A stretch of DNA of 6,173 nt, from contig DPJP01000467.1 of the NCBI GenBank assembly GCA_003542955.1, positions 1-6,173 on the forward strand. Direction: 5' to 3'. A model generated the notes under the pieces. It did no database searches, was not told the origin of the DNA, and saw only the letters and a program-made list of their open reading frames with translations. This DNA is from Armatimonadota bacterium. Lineage in GTDB: Bacteria > Armatimonadota > Zipacnadia > Zipacnadales > UBA11051. Shown here in pieces: positions 1 to 5,261 of the stretch (within the stretch, counting starts at the first letter, position 1; each line of letters opens with the position of its first letter). Made by a program: the position numbers and the translations under genes.

Positions 1-6
1 GTGGAG

Positions 7-36
7 AGCATACACCAGGTTGGGAATGGATGTCAA
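7..36 (-). promoter_or_regulatory. Sigma-70-type promoter candidate reading out of the left edge
   Basis: On the minus strand a perfect -35 box TTGACA (36-31) is followed after 18 nt by TATGCT (12-7), a 4 of 6 match to the -10 consensus. The upstream sequence TATGATTATTT is AT-rich in an otherwise GC-rich region and could act as an UP-like element. Short CAACC/GGTTG inverted elements flank it (54-58 and 34-38, with GGTTG again at 18-22). The start point would fall at about the window edge, so the gene served, if any, lies to the left. Confidence 0.45.
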
Positions 37-70
37 CCGAAATAATCATACTTGGTTGCCTTCTGTAGTC

Positions 71-86
71 CTATCCTTCCGGATAG
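71..86. repeat. Small perfect stem-loop
   Basis: CTATCC, loop TTCC, GGATAG forms a perfect 6-bp stem with a tetraloop. It is not followed by a T-run on either strand, so it is not a standard intrinsic terminator. It lies between the AT-rich promoter-like segment and the poly-C run. Confidence 0.4.
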
Positions 87-114
87 CTCCCCCCCCCGCG
101 ACCGGGCAAGCGTA

Positions 115-145
115 GGGGCGAGGGACGAGGGGTAAGGGGCGAGGG
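115..145 (+). repeat. G-quadruplex-forming motif with repeated GGGGCGAGGG units
   Basis: Five G-runs of 3-4 bases are separated by loops of only 3-4 bases (CGA, ACGA, TAA, CGA), which meets the usual G3+N1-7 quadruplex rule. The 12-mer AGGGGCGAGGGA is present twice, at 114-125 and 135-146. The minus strand would be the matching C-rich strand. Confidence 0.6.
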
Positions 146-147
146 AA

Positions 148-163
148 TCCCGCAGCCGCGGGA
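148..163. repeat. Hairpin repeat, copy 1
   Basis: TCCCGC, loop AGCC, GCGGGA is a perfect 6-bp GC stem directly 3' of the G-run cluster. The same 16-mer recurs in inverted orientation at 500-515 with one mismatch. A degraded relative (TCCCGCGGCTGTGGG) starts near 327. Confidence 0.5.
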
Positions 164-189
164 CCACGCTTCGCGCGGCGGCAACGGCC

Positions 190-279
190 GGGGTCGGGGC
201 TTTGATCCTTTGATCTTGATACAGGCATCCGGCATGCACTCCGGCCCCCCAATATCAAACGATCAAAGCCCGCGACCCC
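190..279. repeat. Long imperfect inverted repeat (about 30-nt arms)
   Basis: The left arm (190-218) and the reverse complement of the right arm (250-279) align over about 30 nt. There is one 1-nt gap and two mismatches, with a 31-nt loop (219-249). The core is GGGCTTTGATC followed by TTTGAT in both arms; within the left arm CTTTGATC is tandemly duplicated (200-215). The element could fold as a long hairpin on either strand. It has no T-tract of a terminator and no target-site duplication that I could identify. Confidence 0.65.
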
Positions 280-442
280 TCAGGGCAAACGGCGGGCTTG
301 CCTCGGGCGTCACGCCCCGGCTGGGATCCCGCGGCTGTGGGCGCAACGGCCGGACTGGTCTCGGCCACCGCCATACGACTGCGGCGGCCTCGGCCAGCCC
401 CTCCCGGGAAGTGGGGTGGGGGGAAGGCAAAGGCCGGGGCCT

Positions 443-485
443 GCCTCGTTCACGCCCGATGCGACTGGGCGTGCCCTCGTGAGGC
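443..485. repeat. Composite stem-loop
   Basis: A perfect 7-bp inner stem CACGCCC (451-457) / GGGCGTG (467-473) with a 9-nt loop is nested inside an outer 5-bp stem GCCTC (443-447) / GAGGC (481-485). The internal loop is asymmetric. No T-run follows on either strand. Confidence 0.45.
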
Positions 486-531
486 CCCTCCCCGGTGCGT
501 CCCGCCGCTGCGGGATGAGGCCCCTCCCCGG
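480..531. repeat. 16-bp direct repeat flanking hairpin copy 2
   Basis: TGAGGCCCCTCCCCGG occurs at 480-495 and again at 516-531, a 36-bp period. Between the two copies, at 500-515, lies TCCCGC, loop CGCT, GCGGGA. This is the inverted copy of the hairpin at 148-163, with one base difference. Confidence 0.6.
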
Positions 532-549
532 GCCGGCAGGGGCGAGGGG
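521..549 (-). terminator. Possible GC-rich terminator-like hairpin after the operon
   Basis: About 25 nt beyond the stop codon of the lipoprotein gene, the transcript could form CCCCTC(G)CCC paired with GGGGAGGGG, a 9-bp GC stem with one bulged base and a loop of about 10 nt. Its position suits transcription termination. There is no U-tract after it, so it would not be a standard intrinsic terminator; it could instead be an mRNA 3'-end stabiliser. Confidence 0.3.
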
Positions 550-555
550 GTAGGG
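530..555 (+). repeat. Second G-quadruplex motif near the operon end
   Basis: G-runs of 3, 4, 5 and 3 bases with loops of 6, 3 and 2 fit the quadruplex rule on the plus strand, the template strand for the operon. It overlaps the terminator-like hairpin and shares AGGGGCGAGGG (538-548) with the cluster at 115-145. Confidence 0.5.
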
Positions 556-573
556 AAGGCATGCCCCGGGGTG

Positions 574-1503
574 TCAGTCCTCGAACCTCCGCAACTCCGA
601 CCACGTGAAGCTGCCCCAGATCGGCAGCCGCACCGGCTTGTCCCGTTCGAGGTCGAACCAGGTCGCCCCGCCGGGAGTGCGCAGCACGTGCGGCGTCTGT
701 GCCGGCATGTAGCCGTGCGCCAGTAGAGCCCTCCACCTGCCTGCTCCGTCGGTAGCCAGATCGACGATGATGGCCCCATGCCCCGGACTGCCGCCGTGCA
801 CGAAGAAGTCACCGATGCGCGGAGCCCCGCTGCCGACGACGGTCCCCTCCGTGGCAAGTGACAGCGTTCCGCACCACTCGTAGACCGAGTGCAGGAAGGC
901 ATCGAAGCACTCGCGCGACGAGCACGGTTGGCCCGTCCGGGCGAAGTGAAGCCTCCGCCCGTCGTAGCGGGGCCGCATCCCCTGCTTCCACTGTGGCCAC
1001 GAGATGTCTCCGCCGCCGGTGAGGTGGAAGACGATCTGCTCGTCTCGTCCCGCCTGCAGGAGGTACTCAGCGCGCAGCCTGAGCACGACATCGGCGCATT
1101 CCTGGTACTTGCGCACATCCATGTCCAGCACCGCGGCGGGCGGGTAGAGGTTGGCCGCAACCACCGAGCTGCCACCGAGGTCGCGCACCAGCGTCCCCGG
1201 CTTGCGGACCGGCAGGTGGCGCAGCCACTCCGCCCAGCTCCCCTCCCCGGCGTTCACACGCGCGAAGCCCTCCGGCGCCTCGATACGCTGTGCCAGCGGG
1301 GTGAAGTCGGGCTCATTCTGCGGCCAGGGGTAGGCGGAGCGCTCGACGGGGCATGGAGCGGCGGTCGTCGGCTGAACGGCGCCGGAGTCCTCGCGCACGA
1401 ACTGCGAGTTGCCGGGGCAGCCGCACAAGAGCAGCACTGCCGCGACGGCCAGGGCGGCGCGCACGGGGCGTTCAGGCAGTTGTATCGTCATCATCGCTCT
1501 CAT
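574..1503 (-). CDS. DUF4846 family lipoprotein
   Basis: The product is 309 residues from ATG 1503. Internal ATGs at 1494 and 1491 are equally plausible starts, because no strong Shine-Dalgarno precedes any of them. All overlap the nitroreductase 3' end by 20-32 nt, which implies translational coupling. The N-terminus is a lipoprotein signal: VRAALAVAAVLLLCGC, with lipobox LCGC and the lipidated Cys at residue 25 in the 305-residue numbering from ATG 1491. A linker precedes the conserved domain. I recognise DUF4846 from several blocks in that numbering: RIEAPEGFARVN (69-80), SWAEWLRHLPV (85-95), ECADVVLRLRAEYLL (131-145), the stretch WPQWKQGMRPRY, GTLSL (208-212), IGDFFVHGGSPGHGAIIVDLA (226-246) and YMPAQTPHVL (261-270). 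The family has no established biochemical function. It is likely anchored at a membrane facing the periplasm. It is the last gene of the unit. The family call is from memory of its motifs. Confidence 0.87.
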   Translation of the reverse strand: MRAMMTIQLPERPVRAALAVAAVLLLCGCPGNSQFVREDSGAVQPTTAAPCPVERSAYPWPQNEPDFTPLAQRIEAPEGFARVNAGEGSWAEWLRHLPVRKPGTLVRDLGGSSVVAANLYPPAAVLDMDVRKYQECADVVLRLRAEYLLQAGRDEQIVFHLTGGGDISWPQWKQGMRPRYDGRRLHFARTGQPCSSRECFDAFLHSVYEWCGTLSLATEGTVVGSGAPRIGDFFVHGGSPGHGAIIVDLATDGAGRWRALLAHGYMPAQTPHVLRTPGGATWFDLERDKPVRLPIWGSFTWSELRRFED

Positions 1504-2233
1504 CCGGGTGGCGCCAGAGATCGCCCGGCGGCTCGAGCAGGGCGTCCGGGGGCAGCGACTCCTCCTCGAGGGGTTTTGAACTCAGTGCCCCTCCGAGCAA
1601 CGCGCCCGGTGGCAGGGCCTCCGTCTCGGGCTCCGGCCCGGCCTTCGCGGGCCGCCCGGCGGCCTTCCCGCGGACTATCTTCCAGAATGCCTGCCATGCG
1701 CGCTTGTGTGCCGACAGCCCGACGCCACGGCCCTTGAAGGTATTCGTGTGGATGATCTCGGTCAGCGGACGCTTGTCCGGCGCAGGTGGCACGTTTGCCG
1801 GGTAGCCGACGGTTATCAGCCCCGGCACAATGTAGCCCTCCGGGATCGACAGCAGCGCGCGCACCGCATCCTGCGAGAAGCCGCCGACATAGCATGTGCC
1901 CAGGCCCAGGTCGGTCGCCTGCAGCATGATGTTCTGGGCGGCGAGCAGGCAATCGTCGCGGGCGTAGGTGGAGGTCTTCTTCGCGCAGATGACGATCACC
2001 GCCGGAGCAGCCTTCACGTGCGGCCACTTGATGCCGAGGATAGCCGCGGTGTCGCCAAGTTGCCGCTTGATCTCGGGGTCGGTGACGATGATGAACTCCC
2101 ACGGCTGCATGTTGAGCGCGCTCGGCGCCCACCTGGCAGCCTCAACCAGCTGCCGCAGGAGTGATTCCTCGACCGGGCGAATCTCATAGTGCCGGACGCT
2201 GCGTCGCTGTTTCACCAGTTGCGAGAAGTCCAT
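1472..2233 (-). CDS. Nitroreductase-family FMN oxidoreductase with long C-terminal tail
   Basis: The product is 253 residues from ATG 2233. This start is chosen over the in-frame ATG at 2239 because AGGAG lies 6 nt upstream of it; a longer open frame up to 2287 would overlap the preceding gene. Residues 1-170 are a standard single nitroreductase domain. They include QRRSVRHY (9-16, FMN phosphate-binding Arg/Ser), APSALNMQPWEF (36-47), the helix ending GLGTCYVGGF (110-119) and ITVGYP (140-145). The family uses NAD(P)H and FMN, usually as a dimer, to reduce nitro groups, quinones, enones or flavins; the substrate cannot be read from sequence. Residues 171-253 are unusual. A basic amphipathic-looking segment (KRAWQAFWKIVRGK) is followed by a proline-rich acidic tail with two similar units, EALPPGALLGGAL and ESLPPDALLEPPG, and it ends PDESDDDDTTA. 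No signal peptide is seen, so it is probably cytoplasmic. Its 3' end overlaps the start of the lipoprotein gene. Confidence 0.93.
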   Translation of the reverse strand: MDFSQLVKQRRSVRHYEIRPVEESLLRQLVEAARWAPSALNMQPWEFIIVTDPEIKRQLGDTAAILGIKWPHVKAAPAVIVICAKKTSTYARDDCLLAAQNIMLQATDLGLGTCYVGGFSQDAVRALLSIPEGYIVPGLITVGYPANVPPAPDKRPLTEIIHTNTFKGRGVGLSAHKRAWQAFWKIVRGKAAGRPAKAGPEPETEALPPGALLGGALSSKPLEEESLPPDALLEPPGDLWRHPDESDDDDTTA

Positions 2234-2239
2234 CTGCAT

Positions 2240-2245
2240 CTCCTG
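2240..2245 (-). promoter_or_regulatory. Ribosome binding site fixing the nitroreductase start
   Basis: The minus strand reads CAGGAG immediately before ATGCAGATG. The AGGAG core is 6 nt from the second ATG (2233) and abuts the first (2239), so translation should begin at 2233 with the sequence MDFSQLVKQRRS, where nitroreductases normally start. Confidence 0.7.
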
Positions 2246-2270
2246 CCGGCGCCTGCGTGCGGGGCTCGGA

Positions 2271-3485
2271 TCACGGAGCCTGCGCATCGGTCGGCGGCGG
2301 TTCGTTGAGAGCGATCAGGCCGCGCTCCGTGAAGCGGAACGGGCGGTAGCGGTAGTCACACGCCGGCGTCCTGCCCATCGAGAGCAGCATTGTCAGGTCG
2401 GCGGGGTACAGCACGGCGGAGTGGAGGTTGATCGACGACATCGGCACGCCCCGCGCCGCGGCGAAGTTCATCGTCCGGTCGATCTGCCCGTAGTGGCCGA
2501 GGATCAGGTTGCGCAGTATCTGGTGCCGGGAGTCCAGGTAGGGTTCGGCCCCGGCGTCATACTCGCGGTGCAGCTTCAGATGGCTGTTGGTGGCGATCAC
2601 GTAGCCGTCCTCGGCCCGGCGCACGGCAACGCTGTCGTGGTCGAACTCGACCTGGGCGGCGTTGGGCGGAGTGCCGCCCGCGACCATCGTGACCGTCCCA
2701 CACGCGCGCGGGCCCTGCTCGATGATCCGCACGCCCTCCTCGACCGTCGAGGCGAATTGCACTATCTTCCGGTTCATGAAGCAGGTCGATATGCCCTCGA
2801 GCGAATCGGCGCGACCGTAGGCGGTGTTGTTGGATGCGATGAGTCCGTGCGCATTCATCGCCGTCCAGCCGTTGATGATCCCGGCCCAGGAGACGGTGAT
2901 GAAGGGAATGCCCTCGTCGGGATAGTAGACCAGGATCACCGCTCCGTAGGATGATGCGCCGTTGTCCCAGTAGTCCATGTTGCGCCCCGCGACCAGCTCG
3001 CCGGTCTTCGTCGCCGGCCCGAAGGCGGCAAAGCTCGAGCAGAAGATGCTGTCGGCGCGGCGAACGTCGCCGAAGAGCTGGAGCGCGACGAGGGGCTCGT
3101 AGTCGACGCCGGCGGCCTCCGCCAGGGCGCGCAGTTCTCGCCGGTACGCCTCCGGCAGATAGCGCTCCATGACCATCGCGCCCTCATAGAGTTCCCGGCG
3201 GCGGCTCTCACTCGCTGCGACGTCGTCGATGATGACGTCATTGAGCACGCGGCGCACCAGGTCGCCGGCCAGTGTCCCGTGCTGGCGGCCCAGCTCCTCC
3301 GGGCTCCCCTTCAGGTGCAGCACCTGGTAGCCGTCGAGTATCTGCAGCGAGGCGGGATGGGGGTAGGTCCACTGCTGTGCGGGGACGACTGTGGTGAATA
3401 CCAGCAGGCAGATGAGCAAACCCATCACGCGGGGGCCGCGAAAGGGCCTGCAGACGGCGCGGGGGCTCTGGGGCCATGTCGACAC
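2271..3485 (-). CDS. Secreted C45-family autoproteolytic acyltransferase/amidohydrolase (Ntn hydrolase)
   Basis: The product is 404 residues from GTG 3485, preceded by AAGGAG at 9 nt. An in-frame GTG at 3527, with a weaker AGGA overlapping the upstream stop, would add 14 residues. The signal peptide has an arginine-rich n-region, hydrophobic residues 22-34 (GLLICLLVFTTVV) and a VPA|QQ site after residue 36. Residues 58-70 (LKGSPEELGRQHG) match the opening of C45 / acyl-CoA:6-aminopenicillanate acyltransferase-like proteins. The nucleophile candidate is C149 in IFCSSFAAFG, followed by GRNMDYW at 167-173 with a likely active-site Asp171. In this family the precursor cuts itself just before this Cys, here between F148 and C149, to free an N-terminal nucleophile; that would give an alpha chain of about 110 residues and a beta chain of 256. 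Other conserved-looking stretches are SNNTAYG and IATNSHL. Known relatives hydrolyse or form amide bonds (penicillin acyltransferase, bile-salt-hydrolase-like enzymes); the substrate here is unknown. It sits between the TPR-zincin gene and the nitroreductase gene. Confidence 0.88.
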   Translation of the reverse strand: MSTWPQSPRAVCRPFRGPRVMGLLICLLVFTTVVPAQQWTYPHPASLQILDGYQVLHLKGSPEELGRQHGTLAGDLVRRVLNDVIIDDVAASESRRRELYEGAMVMERYLPEAYRRELRALAEAAGVDYEPLVALQLFGDVRRADSIFCSSFAAFGPATKTGELVAGRNMDYWDNGASSYGAVILVYYPDEGIPFITVSWAGIINGWTAMNAHGLIASNNTAYGRADSLEGISTCFMNRKIVQFASTVEEGVRIIEQGPRACGTVTMVAGGTPPNAAQVEFDHDSVAVRRAEDGYVIATNSHLKLHREYDAGAEPYLDSRHQILRNLILGHYGQIDRTMNFAAARGVPMSSINLHSAVLYPADLTMLLSMGRTPACDYRYRPFRFTERGLIALNEPPPTDAQAP

Positions 3486-3494
3486 CGGCAGCGT

Positions 3495-3500
3495 CTCCTT
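3495..3500 (-). promoter_or_regulatory. Ribosome binding site of the C45 hydrolase gene
   Basis: The minus strand reads AAGGAG, then 9 nt, then GTG at 3485. This is the strongest Shine-Dalgarno match near the gene start. It is why the GTG at 3485 is preferred over the GTG at 3527 or the ATG at 3425, which has no purine-rich leader and would remove the basic n-region of the signal peptide. Confidence 0.65.
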
Positions 3501-3536
3501 GTGTGAGCGGGTGGCCGGCAGGTCCACGAGGACTTC

Positions 3537-5261
3537 CTATATCTCTGGCGCCACGGCCAGTTCAATCGACTGCAGCGGTGTCGTCGCTTCTGTACTGCCT
3601 ATCTCGATCGAGTGCCAGCCCTCGACGACGTCGCCCAGCGCCACGCCCCCCTCGGCCTCGATCGGGAGCGGCCCCTTGCCGTCGAAGGTCAGGCTCAAGC
3701 CCGGGCAGGCAGGCGTCGTCCGCAGGCGCCAGTTGCCCTCGGGGATGTACGCGGCATAGACGGCGCTATCGTGCGGCTGCAGCGCCACATCGGCCCAGCC
3801 CATGGGGCCCTGGGCGGGCTGCGCGGTCAGCTTCGAGGTCTCGATGTTGAGCGAGCCGGCGGCGATGCTGATGGCTCCCGCGGCGGCGCGCTTGCGCATG
3901 ATGACTTTGAAGGCGTAGAGAAACTCCGGGGCCGAGGGGCCGGTGGCGGCATCCATGGTCTCCCGCAGCCCCCGGCGGCCGAACGCGGACTGGATCCACA
4001 GCATCATGCCGATCCAGTAGCGCATCGATTCCTCGCCGGTGCCGCCGATGTACGCCGAGTCGGGCCCGGCGGCATACCAGGCGTCGATATCCGGGTAGAC
4101 GCTGGTGGCCAGATAGCCCGCGGCATCGAACACCCCCCCATCTCCGAGCAGGTGGTCGAGCGCCTCGCGGGCGGGCTGTGCGGGCCACGCCGAGCCGGTG
4201 GCCATCTCCGCCTCGTCGGCTAACCACTGGATGAACAGGCGCTCGCCCATCAGGCCGGAGGCGTACATCTCGGGCTTGAGGTAGCCTCCGGCGGGCGCCA
4301 CGGCCGGGAGCACCAGGTGACCGTACTCATGCCCGATCTGCCGCGCCCACTCGATCGCCGTGCGCGGCGTCTCCGCGGCATAGAAGTAGAGGCTCTGGCT
4401 GTAGGTCTCCGCGCCCGGGGGACCGTTCTCGAGCAGGTAGGTGTTCACCGGGCCGTCAACCGGGGGCGTCTTGCCCAGGTAGGTGGCGAAGTAGCAGTAC
4501 GCGCGCAGCATCAGATGCGTCAGGCGCGGCGCCACCCGCCGGTAGTCGCTCTGTGAGTTGCTGATGAGCTTGGATGGGTAGCTGAGGATGAACCGCAGCG
4601 TGAACTCGGAGCCCTCCGGCGGCATTGTGAAACCGTAGCTCGAGCGGTTGAGTATGGCCTTCTCCCGCCCTCCGGCTGCGGGCACCTCGATCTCAACGGG
4701 TGGACCACCCCGCTCCATGTCCTCATGGAACAGCAGGTCATCGGTGTAGGCGATGCCGGCCACAACCGTGGCATCGGCCTCGCTGAGTATGCAGCGATCG
4801 CAGACGAAGCGTACGGGACTGAGTTCCAGATCACGCGGCGCGAGCCTGCGCGGGAACGGCCCCTCATAGAAGAGCGCCTGGAGGTGCTCGGCGGCATACT
4901 GGTGCGAGGGGCGCTGGTGGAGTATCTGGGCGTAGGCGTGGAGGGCGTCTTCGCGCCTGCCCTGCAGCTCGTAGACGTAGCCCAGGTGGGCGTAGATATC
5001 GAGCCACTCGGGCATCAGCGCGCGCGCCTGCAGCAGTCTCCCTTCTGCCTCCTCGAGCCTGCCCTCATTGGCCAGTGTGCGGGCCTGCTTGGTCAACTCC
5101 CAGACCTGGCGCGTTGTCTCCGCATCATCCGCCCATGCCGACATGCAGATGAGCACCGCAGCCGCCGGCACACACAGGTACGCGCACCACGCGGCGCTGT
5201 GACGCCGCCTGCTGACCGGGGTTCCCGCGGTCGTGTGAACGACTCTATTCCTCTGGTTCAT
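3537..5261 (-). CDS. Secreted TPR protein with HEYGH zincin-like motif, putative metallopeptidase
   Basis: The product is 574 residues from ATG 5261, which overlaps the upstream stop by 17 nt. A TTG start 30 nt further upstream (5291) is possible but less likely. A signal peptide is visible: an arginine-containing n-region with RRR at 18-20, a hydrophobic stretch at about 24-41, and an AWA|DD cleavage site near residue 44, so the protein should be exported. Residues about 50-130 form two to three TPR-like helical repeats (LTKQARTLANEGRLEEAEGRL, then a unit starting DIYAHLGYVYELQGR). A CDRC pair sits at 154-157. The centre holds IGHEYGHLVLPAV with HEYGH at 311-315, the HExxH zinc-peptidase signature. 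Candidate third ligands are E331 and E340, but neither has the exact 18-residue spacing of M1 peptidases. The last 90 residues look like a beta-sandwich accessory domain. The TPRs may bind a partner or substrate. Peptidase activity is inferred from the motif alone; a non-catalytic zincin fold is possible. Confidence 0.85.
   Translation of the reverse strand: MNQRNRVVHTTAGTPVSRRRHSAAWCAYLCVPAAAVLICMSAWADDAETTRQVWELTKQARTLANEGRLEEAEGRLLQARALMPEWLDIYAHLGYVYELQGRREDALHAYAQILHQRPSHQYAAEHLQALFYEGPFPRRLAPRDLELSPVRFVCDRCILSEADATVVAGIAYTDDLLFHEDMERGGPPVEIEVPAAGGREKAILNRSSYGFTMPPEGSEFTLRFILSYPSKLISNSQSDYRRVAPRLTHLMLRAYCYFATYLGKTPPVDGPVNTYLLENGPPGAETYSQSLYFYAAETPRTAIEWARQIGHEYGHLVLPAVAPAGGYLKPEMYASGLMGERLFIQWLADEAEMATGSAWPAQPAREALDHLLGDGGVFDAAGYLATSVYPDIDAWYAAGPDSAYIGGTGEESMRYWIGMMLWIQSAFGRRGLRETMDAATGPSAPEFLYAFKVIMRKRAAAGAISIAAGSLNIETSKLTAQPAQGPMGWADVALQPHDSAVYAAYIPEGNWRLRTTPACPGLSLTFDGKGPLPIEAEGGVALGDVVEGWHSIEIGSTEATTPLQSIELAVAPEI

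Larger units (their letters stand above)
1..573. other. Non-coding, structure-rich region downstream of the operon
   Basis: No convincing gene is present. The open frames here are short, mutually overlapping and of the Arg/Pro/Gly-rich kind that high-GC antisense frames produce. Bases 1-60 are relatively AT-rich and contain a promoter-like sequence pointing left. From about 88 on the sequence is very GC-rich, with a run of nine C (89-97), G-run clusters and several stem-loops, each listed separately. The motif AGGGGCGAGGG occurs three times (114, 135 and 538), and GCAACGGCCGG occurs at 181-191 and 343-353. The stretch could be decayed repeats, a MITE-like remnant or a structured RNA. I saw no transposase, attachment site or origin signature. 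Confidence 0.6.

Noticed and set aside
71..86. Intrinsic terminator at CTATCC/GGATAG
   Set aside because: The stem is only 6 bp and no T-run follows on either strand.
210..482. Small plus-strand open frame in the left spacer
   Set aside because: It runs through the inverted repeat and the hairpins, has no Shine-Dalgarno, and its composition only reflects the repeats.
480..531. CRISPR array
   Set aside because: There are only two 16-bp copies separated by 20 bases that themselves form a hairpin. There are no further repeats, no unique spacers of normal size and no cas genes.
1..573. Insertion sequence or attachment site
   Set aside because: No transposase or integrase fragment, no tRNA end and no target-site duplication could be found. 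Only the palindromic element at 190-279 hints at a non-autonomous element.
263..736. Minus-strand frame extending from the lipoprotein gene region into the spacer
   Set aside because: It is out of frame with the DUF4846 gene, is rich in Arg/Pro/Gly, and has no recognisable motif.
889..1737. Long plus-strand open frame (282 codons) opposite the lipoprotein and nitroreductase genes
   Set aside because: It spans two well-supported minus-strand genes, is Arg/Ala/Pro/Gly-rich with no recognisable domain, and is a typical antisense frame in high-GC DNA.
3612..4223. Plus-strand open frame of 203 codons inside the TPR-zincin gene
   Set aside because: The opposite strand encodes the HEYGH protein with a signal peptide and structured domains. 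The plus frame is a low-complexity shadow.
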